64,000 bases of DNA from Paenibacillus_AB sp036577625. GTDB lineage: Bacteria; Bacillota; Bacilli; Paenibacillales; NBRC-103111. Location: NCBI RefSeq assembly GCF_036577625.1, contig NZ_JARBDC010000087.1, positions 25,152 to 89,151 on the forward strand, read 5' to 3'. Shown in pieces: positions 8,458-17,280 of this stretch. Numbering within the stretch: position 1 is the stretch's first letter; every line of letters begins with the position of its first letter. A program made the translations under genes and the position numbers. The notes below the pieces were generated by a model, which worked only from the letters and a program-made list of their open reading frames with translations, did not search any database and was not told the origin of the DNA.

Positions 8458-9444
8458 CTATTTGGTTTGCCGCGAAAGCAGCATTTGCACTTGAATGTCC
8501 AGCTGTTTCTCCATCGAGATCAAATCGGCCGCGGCAAACTGATCGATGTCCAACATATAGACGCGATTGTTTTTGACGGCGGGGAGGCTTTTCCACAAGT
8601 CGCTTTTCCATATTTCCTCGGCGCGCTTGTCTCCTCCGTTCGCGGCGTACACCGTAACGAACATATGGTCCGCGGCATACTGCGGCAGAACTTCCAGCGA
8701 CATGTCCAAGCCCGAACCGCCTTTTTCGAATATATGCTTTTTCAACGGTTCGGGCGGGGAAAGCCCGAGGCTCGTGTACAGATTGCGCGTTCCTCGTCCG
8801 AAGCTTTGACTGACCGCCCAGAAGCTTTTCGCCCATATTTCGTAAACGCCGACGGTTTCGCCGGGCCCGACGACGCCGGCGAGCTTTTGCTTCGCTTCGG
8901 CCGCCTTCGCTTCGAACCGTTCGATCGCGGCTTCCGCTTCGGCTTTTTTGCCAAGCATATCGCCGAAATCGCGCAGCTCGTCCATGACGTCCTTTTGCCC
9001 CCACGGGATGACGACCGTAGGGGCGATTTTGGAAAATTGCTCGTAGTTTTTGTCCGAAGGCCGAATGATCAAGTCCGGGTTCAGCTCCGCGATTTTTTCC
9101 AGGGCGGCGGCATCGTCCCCGATATCGGCGATCCCTTCCGTCATCTCCTTTAGGAAATGCTGCTTTAAGCTCGCCGAGCCCGCGCCGACAGGCTTTACGC
9201 CAAGCGTGAGCAGATGGCCGAGATACTGTGTCGCGACGATCCGCTTCGGCTCGACCGGGATTTCGACAGCTCCCTTCACCGTGTCGTATTTGCGGGTTTC
9301 CGGCTTGTTCGCGATTGGTGCGGCTTGTATGGCGGCAGAGCCGGAACCGCCGGCATCGCCTTCCTTGCTTCCGCAGGCGGCCAGCGGAACGGCGAGCAGA
9401 ACGGCTGCCGCCGCGACGAGCAGCATTCGATTCCATTGCAGCAT
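8458..9444 (-). CDS. Iron-siderophore ABC transporter substrate-binding lipoprotein
   Basis: A 328-residue class III periplasmic-binding-type protein displayed on the outer membrane face. The N-terminus is a lipoprotein signal with lipobox LAAC (Cys about residue 24), followed by a Gly/Ser/Ala linker. The body has FecB/BtuF-type features: 'KRIVATQYLGHLLTLGVKPVG', 'ELNPDLIIRPSD' and a C-terminal 'VYMLDIDQFAAADLISMEKQLD' here quoted in parts. GGAGGGG precedes the ATG, and a perfect 7-1-7 Fur box lies upstream. No permease or ATPase genes accompany it, so it must use a transporter encoded elsewhere. Its closest relative here is the C-terminal half of the neighbouring AraC regulator. Confidence 0.88.
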   Translation of the reverse strand: MLQWNRMLLVAAAAVLLAVPLAACGSKEGDAGGSGSAAIQAAPIANKPETRKYDTVKGAVEIPVEPKRIVATQYLGHLLTLGVKPVGAGSASLKQHFLKEMTEGIADIGDDAAALEKIAELNPDLIIRPSDKNYEQFSKIAPTVVIPWGQKDVMDELRDFGDMLGKKAEAEAAIERFEAKAAEAKQKLAGVVGPGETVGVYEIWAKSFWAVSQSFGRGTRNLYTSLGLSPPEPLKKHIFEKGGSGLDMSLEVLPQYAADHMFVTVYAANGGDKRAEEIWKSDLWKSLPAVKNNRVYMLDIDQFAAADLISMEKQLDIQVQMLLSRQTK

Positions 9445-9464
9445 GTCTTCCCCTCCAAATAATA

Positions 9465-9481
9465 TTGATAATCATTATCAA
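9465..9481 (-). promoter_or_regulatory. Fur box upstream of the siderophore-binding protein
   Basis: TGATAAT-C-ATTATCA at 9466-9480 is a perfect 7-1-7 inverted repeat, the consensus bound by Fur in Bacillales. It lies 22 nt upstream of the ATG, where bound Fur would block transcription in iron-replete cells. Confidence 0.9.
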
Positions 9482-9567
9482 CATTATCGTAGCAACGGCC
9501 TGAAATGGCGTCTATCGCCGAAAATAAGATTTGATATGGACTATTGTGCGATTCCGATAAACGGCGG

Positions 9568-11190
9568 CTATGTTCGATTTCCGAAGCCCGGAACGGATAT
9601 GCCGTCCGCTTGCCGCTTTAACAGCCGGATCTGAACGGCCAGCTGCCTTTCGATCGAAATCGGGTCGTTCCATACGAACGTATCCAGATCGATTTTGTAA
9701 ACCCGACCGTTCCTTACGGCATCCAGCATCCTCCACTGCTCGCTTTCCATCAACGCCTTCGCCCGCCGCTCGCCGCCGTGTTTGTTCCAGACGGTAATAA
9801 ACATATGGTCGGCGGCATATTGCGGAAAGCGTTCGAACGGAATTTCTTTCCCCGGACCTTTGCCCAGCACGAAATCGGCCAGTTCCCGCGGAGGCGCGTA
9901 GCCGAATGTTTTGTAAACGTTGCGCGTCCCGCGTCCGTACCCGATATTGACCGCCCAGATGCGGTCGCCCCATATTTCGTAGACGGCAACGGATTCCCCC
10001 GCTCCGACGATTCCCGCCACTTCCCGGCGAGCGCACTCCTCCTTCTCGCGAAATTCCGCGATCCACGCCTCCGCTTCGTTCCGTCTGTCCAGCAGCTCCC
10101 CGAAATATTCAAGCTCCTTCAGCGGGTCCAGCTGTCCCCACGGCAGAGCGACCGTTGTGGCAATTTGCGACAGATGCTCGTGCTTCTCCCGGATCGTCAA
10201 GATGATATCCGGTGCCAGCTCCGCGATTTTGGCCGGAGACGCCGGAACGCCCACATCCCGTATTCCGGTTACGTGCGGATGGCGCGCGAACGGCGTCAGC
10301 TGCTTGGCCGTCGTCCCCGCGGGGGCGAGTCCAAGCGCGAGAATATGCCCGAGATATTGCAGGCAAACGATCGTTTTCGGCTTCTTGATATAGGCGGTCG
10401 GCGACAGGCCGACCACCCGCTTGAATTTGCGGCTCAAGTAAAGACCGTCCGAATAGCCGACCGATTGCGCCACTTGATTCAGCGTGCCTTTGGCGAGGAG
10501 CAGCCGTTCCTTCGCCTTGGCGATGCGAACCCGGGCCAAATAATCGGCGAACGTGCACCCCGTCGCTTTCTTGAACGCCGATGAAAAATATTCGGGGGAA
10601 AGCCCGCAGCGGCGCGACAAAAAGTCCCGCGTAATGGTCGCCCGATAATTTTCGTTTATGTAGGCGACGGCCTCCCGTATGCGTCGTTCCGAATCGCGCT
10701 CGTCCCCGTCGGTAGCGGGACGGACCAAATAATGCATGGCGTTCATGAACAAGGAGTCCGCCAGAAAACGCGCCCCCTCGTCCGCGTTCCGCCGTACTTC
10801 GACGAGCTGGGCGACCAGGGAGGACAAAGCGGCGGAAAACGGAGTTTCGAGCTTGCCGGTTTCCAGAAACCCGGACATCTCCTTTTCCAAAACTTGTCGG
10901 CCGTTCGGGTCCGTTTCCGCAACTCTCCAAATTTCGAAGGTCGCGGCGTGCCACTTGATTTGGTTTCCGAACGTACGGCCGATTTCCAGACCGGCGCCCG
11001 GGTTCATAAAAATCACGTCGCCCGGATTTAACCTGCACGCCTTTCCTTCGATAAACGCTTCCCCGCTGCCGGCCGCAACGACGAGCAGCGAGTACGCGGC
11101 GGACGTTTCCTTCATCGGCAGCCGCCCGGCGTCCGATTCGACCGCTTCGGCCGCCGTCAGTCTGAATAGTCTGGAATGAACGCGTTCCAA
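9568..11190 (-). CDS. btr: AraC regulator fused to a siderophore-binding domain (Btr-like)
   Basis: A 540-residue cytoplasmic regulator built like B. subtilis Btr: an N-terminal cupin-like region (about 1-150), an AraC double helix-turn-helix (about 175-270; 'RRCGLSPEYFSSAFKKATG', 'VAQSVGYSDGLYLSRKFKR'), then a complete FecB/FeuA-like binding domain (about 275-525). Btr senses an iron-siderophore inside the cell and activates its uptake genes. The binding domain closely resembles the adjacent lipoprotein (shared 'YGRGTRN-Y', 'PQYAADHMF-TV'), so both probably bind the same ligand, which is an inference. A partial Fur box lies upstream. The gene is 123 nt upstream of the lipoprotein on the same strand. 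Confidence 0.88.
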   Translation of the reverse strand: MERVHSRLFRLTAAEAVESDAGRLPMKETSAAYSLLVVAAGSGEAFIEGKACRLNPGDVIFMNPGAGLEIGRTFGNQIKWHAATFEIWRVAETDPNGRQVLEKEMSGFLETGKLETPFSAALSSLVAQLVEVRRNADEGARFLADSLFMNAMHYLVRPATDGDERDSERRIREAVAYINENYRATITRDFLSRRCGLSPEYFSSAFKKATGCTFADYLARVRIAKAKERLLLAKGTLNQVAQSVGYSDGLYLSRKFKRVVGLSPTAYIKKPKTIVCLQYLGHILALGLAPAGTTAKQLTPFARHPHVTGIRDVGVPASPAKIAELAPDIILTIREKHEHLSQIATTVALPWGQLDPLKELEYFGELLDRRNEAEAWIAEFREKEECARREVAGIVGAGESVAVYEIWGDRIWAVNIGYGRGTRNVYKTFGYAPPRELADFVLGKGPGKEIPFERFPQYAADHMFITVWNKHGGERRAKALMESEQWRMLDAVRNGRVYKIDLDTFVWNDPISIERQLAVQIRLLKRQADGISVPGFGNRT

Positions 11191-11253
11191 ATTCGCTTCT
11201 CCTTCCGATAGTATTGCTTATGCCGGTACGATGCGACTAGCCTCCATTATAAA

Positions 11254-11268
11254 TGATAATCGTTCTCA
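11254..11268 (-). promoter_or_regulatory. Imperfect Fur box upstream of the Btr-like regulator
   Basis: TGATAAT-C-GTTCTCA matches the 7-1-7 Fur dyad with two changes in the second half. It lies about 65 nt upstream of the btr-like start, as expected if the regulator is itself iron-controlled. Confidence 0.6.
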
Positions 11269-11310
11269 ACGGCAAATCGAGGTCATAGTTCGACCCGATC
11301 GGAGCATCGC

Positions 11311-11333
11311 AAAAAAAAGGAGCCGCGCCCCTT
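11311..11333 (-). terminator. Terminator after the bmrCD-like operon
   Basis: AAGGGGC-GCG-GCTCCTT forms a short 7-bp hairpin (one G-T pair) followed by a T8 run on the reverse strand, just past the exporter stop codon. Confidence 0.7.
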
Positions 11334-11336
11334 CCG

Positions 11337-13430
11337 TCAACGTGCGACGGTAGGCGCCAGCTCCCCCTGCTGAATTTGCACCATCTGGTAATACTTGCCC
11401 CGCCTCCGCATCAGCTCGTCGTGATTGCCCCGTTCCACGATGACGCCGCGGTCGAGCACGAGAATGAGATCGGCGCTCTTGATCGTGGACAGCCGGTGGG
11501 CGATGACGAACGTCGTCCGCCCCTGCTTGACGACTTCCAGCGCATTTTGGATGAGCGCCTCGGTTTCCGTGTCGATGTTGGACGTCGCCTCGTCGAGGAT
11601 GAGAATCGCCGGATCGAAGGCGAGCGCGCGGGCGAACGAGACGAGCTGGCGCTGGCCGGCCGACAGCGTGCTCCCTTTCTCGATGACAGGCTCGTCGATG
11701 CCCTTCGGCAAATGGCGAAGCAGCTTGTCGGCGCCGACGTCGACGAGCGCCTTCTCGATCCGCTCCCGGGTAATGGCCGGGTCGTCCAGCGAAACGTTGG
11801 AGGCGATCGTCCCCGTGAACAGGAACGGATCCTGCAGCACGATGCCCATATGCCTCCGCATCGTTTGGCGGGGCAGCTCGCGAATGTCGGTGCCGTCGAT
11901 CGTGATGCGTCCGCCGCTGGGATCGTAGAAGCGGAACAGCAAGTTCAGGATCGAGCTTTTGCCCGAGCCCGTATGGCCGACGAGCGCCACGGTCTGTCCT
12001 TGCTTCGCCTCGAACGAAATGTTTCGCAGCACGTACTCGTCGTCCTTGTAGGCGAACGAGACGTCCTCGAACCTCACGTTGCCCGCGAACCGTTTCATCG
12101 TCCGGTCCGATACGTCCTCCCCGGCTTCGTCCAGCAGCACGAACACCCGCTCCGCGGACACGAGCGCCGTCTCCAGGTTGGGCAGCTGGTTGACGATGTT
12201 CACGATCGGATTGAACAGCCGGTTCAAGTAATCGACGAACGCGTACAGCACGCCGAGCGTGACGACGGCTTCCGGACCGCTGAGCGCCTCCGCCCCGAAA
12301 AACCAGATGACCGCCACGAGCGCGATGTTGCGGATGACGCCGACGAGGTTGTAGCCGGTCCACGAATTCAGGCTGAGCAGCTTGTTGCGGAACGTAAACA
12401 GCTTCGAGTTGATCGCTTCGAACTCCGCTTCCATCCGTTTCTCGGCGCGGAACGCTTTGACGACCTGCATCCCTTGGATCGACTCGTTGATGACGCCGTT
12501 GATTTCGCCTACGGCGGAGCGGATCGTCCGGTTGTACGATTTCGCTTTTTTGCCGTACACGTAAATCCAGAGCGCCAGTATCGGGATGATGAACAGACAG
12601 ATCGCGGCAAGCCGGCTGTCCAGCAGGAACAAGGCGACGAAAATGCCGGTCATGTAAATCGTTCCCGTGAAAAAGTTGGCCAGCACCGTCACGTACAGCT
12701 CGCGAAGCGTTTCCGTGTCGTTCGTGATCCGCGACACGACTTTGCCCGCGGGCAAATTGTCGAAATAGCGGACCGGGAGCCGGTTCATTTGCCCGAACAC
12801 GTCGGAGCGCATGTTGCGGATGATCCGGTTCGACGCCGCCTGCAGCACGTAGCGCTGCCCGTACGAAAACGCGGCCGACACGACGAGCAGGCCGAAATAA
12901 GCCCAGCACAGCCGGATCAAACCGCCCAGCTCCGGGCGGAAAAAGGCGTACATATCCGCGGCGGACAGCTTCTGCGCTTCGTACACGGCTTGCCGTTCGC
13001 CCCGCACGATCCGCAGCTTGCCGTCCGGCGTCTCGCTTCGCTCCCCGTCGAAGGCGATCGCTCCCGGCACGAAATAGTAGTGCCGCTCGACTTGCAGCAC
13101 CCGAGCCTCCGCGCCCCGCGCTTCCCCTTCCGCGAAATGGTCCTCGCGCTTGTACGTCGCGCCGCCGTATTCGACGTCATAGCCGCTCCCGGCGTTCCCC
13201 GCCGTGCGATACCACGGCTTCTCGACGCCGGTTATATGCACGTCGATCAGCCGTTTCGCCACGAGCGGTCCGGCCAGTTCCGTGCCGACGGCGACGGCGA
13301 GCATCAGCAGGGCGATCAGCAGCTGCGTTTTGTAATGAAGGGCGTACCGGATCAGCCGGACGAGCGTCTTCATCGGCTTGCCCGCCGCGCGGTCGATGTC
13401 AAGATCGTAAAGCTCGGGTTCCATGCTCAT
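11337..13430 (-). CDS. bmrD: Heterodimeric ABC multidrug exporter subunit, BmrD/YheH type
   Basis: A 697-residue half-transporter: membrane domain to about residue 400, then an ATPase domain. Between the first two helices it carries an inserted segment of roughly 110 residues (about 70-175), the place and size of the extracellular domain known in BmrD. Walker A is GHTGSGKS; Walker B is ILILDEATS with the catalytic Glu; the signature motif is the variant LSAGQRQ; the H-loop is IAHR. In BmrCD exporters this subunit supplies the catalytic glutamate. The gene overlaps bmrC by 4 nt, so translation is probably coupled. The pair is expected to export drugs across the cytoplasmic membrane. Confidence 0.9.
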   Translation of the reverse strand: MSMEPELYDLDIDRAAGKPMKTLVRLIRYALHYKTQLLIALLMLAVAVGTELAGPLVAKRLIDVHITGVEKPWYRTAGNAGSGYDVEYGGATYKREDHFAEGEARGAEARVLQVERHYYFVPGAIAFDGERSETPDGKLRIVRGERQAVYEAQKLSAADMYAFFRPELGGLIRLCWAYFGLLVVSAAFSYGQRYVLQAASNRIIRNMRSDVFGQMNRLPVRYFDNLPAGKVVSRITNDTETLRELYVTVLANFFTGTIYMTGIFVALFLLDSRLAAICLFIIPILALWIYVYGKKAKSYNRTIRSAVGEINGVINESIQGMQVVKAFRAEKRMEAEFEAINSKLFTFRNKLLSLNSWTGYNLVGVIRNIALVAVIWFFGAEALSGPEAVVTLGVLYAFVDYLNRLFNPIVNIVNQLPNLETALVSAERVFVLLDEAGEDVSDRTMKRFAGNVRFEDVSFAYKDDEYVLRNISFEAKQGQTVALVGHTGSGKSSILNLLFRFYDPSGGRITIDGTDIRELPRQTMRRHMGIVLQDPFLFTGTIASNVSLDDPAITRERIEKALVDVGADKLLRHLPKGIDEPVIEKGSTLSAGQRQLVSFARALAFDPAILILDEATSNIDTETEALIQNALEVVKQGRTTFVIAHRLSTIKSADLILVLDRGVIVERGNHDELMRRRGKYYQMVQIQQGELAPTVAR

Positions 13431-15208
13431 TCCGATTCACCGCCTTCGAAGGCGGACCGTTTCGCGTCCACCTGCTGTCTTTCGAACTGCTCTTTATACC
13501 AGCCGCCGAGTCGCATCAGCTGCTCGTGCGTCCCCTGCTCGGCGATTTTCCCTTCGTCCATGACGACGATCCAGTCCGCCTCCTGGATCGCGGACAGCCG
13601 GTGCGTCGCGATGAGCGTCGTTTTGCCGTAGCGCGTTCGGCGAATGTTCTCCACGATTTCCGCCTCCGTCCGCGCGTCGACGGCCGACAGCGCATCGTCG
13701 AGCATCAAAATGTGCGGATCGGCGATAAGCGCCCGCGCGATCGACACCCGCTGCTTTTGACCGCCGGACAGCGATACCCCTTTTTCGCCGACCGTCGTCT
13801 CGAGCCCTTTCGGCAAAAACGCCATATCGTTTTTCAAGGCGGACGCCGCAATCGCCTCCTGCAGCTCCTCGTCCGTCGCGTTCCCGTCCCGGCTGCCGAA
13901 CATAATGTTCGCCCGCACCGTTCGCGAAAACAAAAACTGCTCCTGCGGCACGTAGCCGTACCACGATTTCAACAGATCGGTGTCGATTCGCTCGATCGGC
14001 GTCCCGGAAATCGTGACGGCGCCTTCGCCGCCCGGGTATTCGCGAAGCAGCTGCTTGATCAGCGTCGTCTTGCCGCTGCCGGTTCGTCCGGCGATGCCGA
14101 GCGTTTGGCCGGGCCGCAGCTTGAACGTAACGTCGCGCAAGTTATCGACCGAAGACGATGGATACCGGAACGTCACGTTGCGGAACTCGATCTCGCCCGG
14201 CCGCTCGTCGACCCGCGCCGCCTCCTCGGGCTCCGTGTCGGCCACGTCCGGCTTCCAGCCGAGCGTCGCGCCGACGCGATCGAGCGACGCGTTGCCGCGC
14301 TGCATAATGTTGATCAGCTCGCCGATGGCGAACATCGGCCAGATCAGCATCCCCAAATAGACGTTGAACGCGACGAGACCGCCGATCGTCAGCTCGTTAT
14401 GGTAGACGAGATAGGCGCCGTAGCCGAGCCCGATCAAGTAGCTTGCGCCGGTCAATATTTTCATCGTCGGCTCGAACAGCGCATCGATGCGCACGACCGC
14501 GATGTTTTTGTCGAGCACGTCTTTCGTGACCGCCGCAAAGCGGTTTTCCGCCGCCCGCTCCTGCACGTAGGCACGGATGACGCGGATGCCGGATATCGTC
14601 TCCAGCACGCCGTCGTTCATCGCTCCGAACGCGTCCTGCGCGTCCATGAACCGTTTGTGGATCCATTTGCCGTACAGGCTGACCAAGATCGCCATAATCG
14701 GCAGCGGCAATATCGCCGCCAGCGTCAGCTTCCACGAAACGAACGCGGTCATCGTCACGAGCAGCGTCGCCATCCACAGCGTCGAATCCAAAAACGTCAA
14801 AATGCCGAAGCCGGCCGTCTGCGAAACGGCCTGCAAATCGTTCGTGGCGAGCGCCATCAAATCGCCGGTCCGGTTCCGTTCGTAAAACGTCGGGGTCATT
14901 TTCAGAAAATGGCGCATGAGCCGCGAGCGCATGAGCCGTTCGACGACAAACGCGCCCCCGAACAGCTTGTAATGCCACGTGAAGTTGATCAGGTACGCGC
15001 AGGCGGTAATCGTAACGAGCTGCACGAGCGTCACGCGGATCGTCTCCCAATCGATCCCCCCGACGTTGATCGCGTCGATGGAGCGGCCGACCAGCATCGG
15101 CGGAATGATCTCCAATATGCCGGAGGCGATCAGCAGCACGACGGCGACCGTGTATCGTTTCCATTCCTGCCGGAAAAACCAGCCCAGCTTAGTCAGTACG
15201 GACAGCAT
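13427..15208 (-). CDS. bmrC: Heterodimeric ABC multidrug exporter subunit, BmrC/YheI type
   Basis: A 593-residue half-transporter with six membrane helices (about 15-300) and an ATPase domain. Walker A is GRTGSGKT, the signature is the standard LSGGQKQR, and the H-loop is ATHR. Walker B reads LMLDDALS, with Asp in place of the catalytic Glu; this is the known asymmetry of the BmrC partner, so its own site is the weak one. AGGAG lies 8 nt before the ATG. It is the first gene of a two-gene operon preceded by a leader peptide and terminator, which matches the antibiotic-responsive attenuation reported for B. subtilis bmrBCD. Confidence 0.9.
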   Translation of the reverse strand: MLSVLTKLGWFFRQEWKRYTVAVVLLIASGILEIIPPMLVGRSIDAINVGGIDWETIRVTLVQLVTITACAYLINFTWHYKLFGGAFVVERLMRSRLMRHFLKMTPTFYERNRTGDLMALATNDLQAVSQTAGFGILTFLDSTLWMATLLVTMTAFVSWKLTLAAILPLPIMAILVSLYGKWIHKRFMDAQDAFGAMNDGVLETISGIRVIRAYVQERAAENRFAAVTKDVLDKNIAVVRIDALFEPTMKILTGASYLIGLGYGAYLVYHNELTIGGLVAFNVYLGMLIWPMFAIGELINIMQRGNASLDRVGATLGWKPDVADTEPEEAARVDERPGEIEFRNVTFRYPSSSVDNLRDVTFKLRPGQTLGIAGRTGSGKTTLIKQLLREYPGGEGAVTISGTPIERIDTDLLKSWYGYVPQEQFLFSRTVRANIMFGSRDGNATDEELQEAIAASALKNDMAFLPKGLETTVGEKGVSLSGGQKQRVSIARALIADPHILMLDDALSAVDARTEAEIVENIRRTRYGKTTLIATHRLSAIQEADWIVVMDEGKIAEQGTHEQLMRLGGWYKEQFERQQVDAKRSAFEGGESE

Positions 15209-15291
15209 GTTTCTCTCTCCTCTCTATATCCGAATATCCGATCCGTCGAAACCGTCTTTCTTACTCGCTTTTCCGACGGCCGACGCAACCG

Positions 15292-15323
15292 AAAAAAGCA
15301 CACCGCCCGAATGCGATGTGCTT
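15292..15323 (-). promoter_or_regulatory. Attenuator terminator upstream of bmrCD-like operon
   Basis: AAGCACATCGC pairs with GCGGTGTGCTT (one G-T pair) around a short loop and is followed directly by T4 to T6. It lies between the leader ORF and bmrC with no other gene, so it would stop transcription of the operon unless overridden. An upstream hairpin (ACGAAAAG / CTTTTCGT, 15333-15362) is a candidate alternative fold. Confidence 0.8.
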
Positions 15324-15420
15324 CGTCCTATAACGAAAAGGCGCACGCCACGAGCTTTTCGTGACCGGCGCCTTCGATAACCGGCTCATGCGGCATAGGT
15401 TGCTGCCGTTGTCCGGAGCT

Positions 15421-15501
15421 TCAGGAGGCCGCGTCACGATCGATGAAATTCCTTGCTGCTGCAGCTTGCGTCGCATCGGTGCGGAATTCATCCTTTTTCA
15501 T
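15421..15501 (-). CDS. Leader peptide upstream of bmrCD-like exporter (26 aa)
   Basis: A small ORF MKKDEFRTDATQAAAARNFI... of 26 residues starts at ATG 15499-15501 with AAGGAG 8 nt upstream, one of the best ribosome sites in the window. A promoter lies about 45 nt further up, and a strong terminator follows the stop by about 100 nt. This layout equals that of BmrB in B. subtilis, where ribosome stalling on the leader by antibiotics prevents termination. The peptide itself does not resemble BmrB in length (54 aa there). Translation is inferred. Confidence 0.65.
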   Translation of the reverse strand: MKKDEFRTDATQAAAARNFIDRDAAS

Positions 15502-15548
15502 GACGGCTTCTCCTTCCCCGGTCTCGTAAGCGTTAGTTCCAATTGTTA

Positions 15549-15577
15549 CGTTATCACGGGGAGATTTCGTCTGTCAA
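15549..15577 (-). promoter_or_regulatory. Sigma-A promoter of the leader-bmrCD operon
   Basis: TTGACA (15572-15577) and ATAACG (15549-15554), separated by 17 nt on the reverse strand, fit a vegetative promoter. Predicted start is near 15541. Confidence 0.65.
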
Positions 15578-15743
15578 TTGTCGCCCGGCAGAAAAAACGA
15601 TTATACCCGTTTTTAGCTCGCGTCCGGGTTTAACGTTGGCGCTCGTTCGACGTATCGGCTCCATGCGCCCGTCCGAAAAATCGGCCGATCCCCGTCGCTT
15701 CAAGCGCCGCGCCGCAAGGCGGAGTTTCGTCCCGCCCGCGGCG

Positions 15744-16766
15744 TCAGCGCATCGCCCGCTCCCGGTCGAGCCCGTACCGGGCCAGCAGCGGTCCCATCAC
15801 CTTATCCCCGAAGTTGTCGCCCATTATCGCATAGCCCGTGCCGTTCGGATGCAGGTTATCCGGCAAATGCTCCGCATACGCCTCGTGGAAAATCGTCAGC
15901 CCGTCGACGTAATGAAGACGGCTGTCTCCCAAGGCGGTCATCGCGTTCACCGCCTCCACGATTTCCTCGCGCATTTCGCACAGCGTGAACTGGACCGTGT
16001 TCGGCGTCGTTTCGCGCGGCGGCGACCAGATCGGCGACATGACGGCGATCGGCGTATCCGGATGCTTCTCGCGCACGATTTGGACGAAGCCGATGACGGC
16101 CGCCCGGAACGTCCGTTTGTTCAGCGTGCTGCCGCCGTACACGTTGATGCCCAGGCACATCGAAATGACATCGGCGTCCAAATCCCGGATCATGCGGGCG
16201 ACCATCGGCTCCAGATGGCAGTTGCCGGAATAGCCGAGACACGTCAAATCGAGCCCGAACCTTCGGGCGACGATCGCCGGCCACGTTTGCGCCGGGCTGA
16301 ACGCTCCGCCGCACTGCGTGATGGAGCTGCCGTACGTAATCCATTTCGGACGGCGATCGTCCGGAATATGCCAGGCGGCTCCTTCGTCGATACCGATCGT
16401 CCTGACGGTTGACGGCGCTTTTTGCGGGAGAAAGATTTCGATCGTCTTGCTCCCGCCGGGCAGCTGCCCGAATCGTGCGACCGTTTCGCCGGGCTCGAGC
16501 ACTCGCGTCACGACGGGAGCGTCGCCGACGACGAGATCGATCTGCACCTGAATATCTGACGGAGCGAGCTCGACCGAAACGGCCGTCGTATCGCTGGCGA
16601 ACCGCAGCCGAACCCCTGCGGACACCGCGGCCGTCCCGTTAATGCCGTTCGGCGGAAACAAATCGTACTGCTTGTAAGGAATGCGCCACGGCTTGATTCC
16701 GTCTCCCGTTTGCTCCAGCGAAACGGCGCCTTTGAATAACGAGCCGCTCAGCTCTATTTTCTGCAT
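15744..16766 (-). CDS. SGNH/GDSL-family esterase
   Basis: A 340-residue hydrolase. An N-terminal beta-rich domain (about 1-130) precedes an SGNH domain with block I 'ITYGSSITQ' (nucleophile Ser148), an Asn in 'MCLGINVYGG', and the C-terminal Asp-His pair in 'DNLHPNGTGY'. The start at ATG 16764-16766 is chosen for AAAGGGGA upstream; longer in-frame starts have no site. There is no signal peptide, so it is probably cytoplasmic. Family members remove acyl or acetyl groups from sugars, lipids or cell-wall polymers; the substrate cannot be read from sequence. It is a single gene with no clear partner. Confidence 0.85.
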   Translation of the reverse strand: MQKIELSGSLFKGAVSLEQTGDGIKPWRIPYKQYDLFPPNGINGTAAVSAGVRLRFASDTTAVSVELAPSDIQVQIDLVVGDAPVVTRVLEPGETVARFGQLPGGSKTIEIFLPQKAPSTVRTIGIDEGAAWHIPDDRRPKWITYGSSITQCGGAFSPAQTWPAIVARRFGLDLTCLGYSGNCHLEPMVARMIRDLDADVISMCLGINVYGGSTLNKRTFRAAVIGFVQIVREKHPDTPIAVMSPIWSPPRETTPNTVQFTLCEMREEIVEAVNAMTALGDSRLHYVDGLTIFHEAYAEHLPDNLHPNGTGYAIMGDNFGDKVMGPLLARYGLDRERAMR

Positions 16767-16928
16767 ATGCCCATTTCCCCTTTCCATAGTCGTCCCACTT
16801 AAATGTACAAGGGATCGGCACGGTTGACAACCCAAAACTTTCCATCGGAAACGGCTTCATCGCACCCCTTATCCGCCGAAAATTAGCGCTTCGATCAATT
16901 ATTAATGAAACCGATGCGTGTCTTGGCG

Positions 16929-17124
16929 CTGACGAATCGGCATAACGCTAAGAAGCCTGAATACGGGGGACCGGCCGATCCAACGAATCGAGGCAACGTT
17001 ATTGGGACCGCCGCATGGTCGATGCCCCCCTTTTTTCGCGAAATAAGGTTGGCTCGGTTCGTTAAACAAAAAAAATCGTTCGTTTTGCCGCAAATAACGA
17101 TACCGAGATTCGTAAGCAACGTTC
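16929..17124. repeat. Dispersed ~34-nt repeat units, family 2, cluster 1
   Basis: Three units related to 'aacgaa-tcg-gta-cgttat-cgg--cgaaatcg' occur at 16931-16952 (+, weak), 16980-17011 (+) and 17081-17121 (reverse orientation). The last contains 'ttgccgcaaataacgatacc', nearly identical to 54063-54082. The 16767-17280 gap holds no gene otherwise. Confidence 0.65.
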
Positions 17125-17280
17125 CAAATGAAAAACGGTCGCTCTGCCTCTGCGGCGGCCGCTTCGGGCGATTGGCTTTGTATGCGCGCGCTTAAGTGAT
17201 CGCGGGTTCGAGCAGCATGCGGCGAATGAAGGAACGCACTCGGAAAACGTCAACATGTCGCGCGTCGCCGCCCTTTCTGC

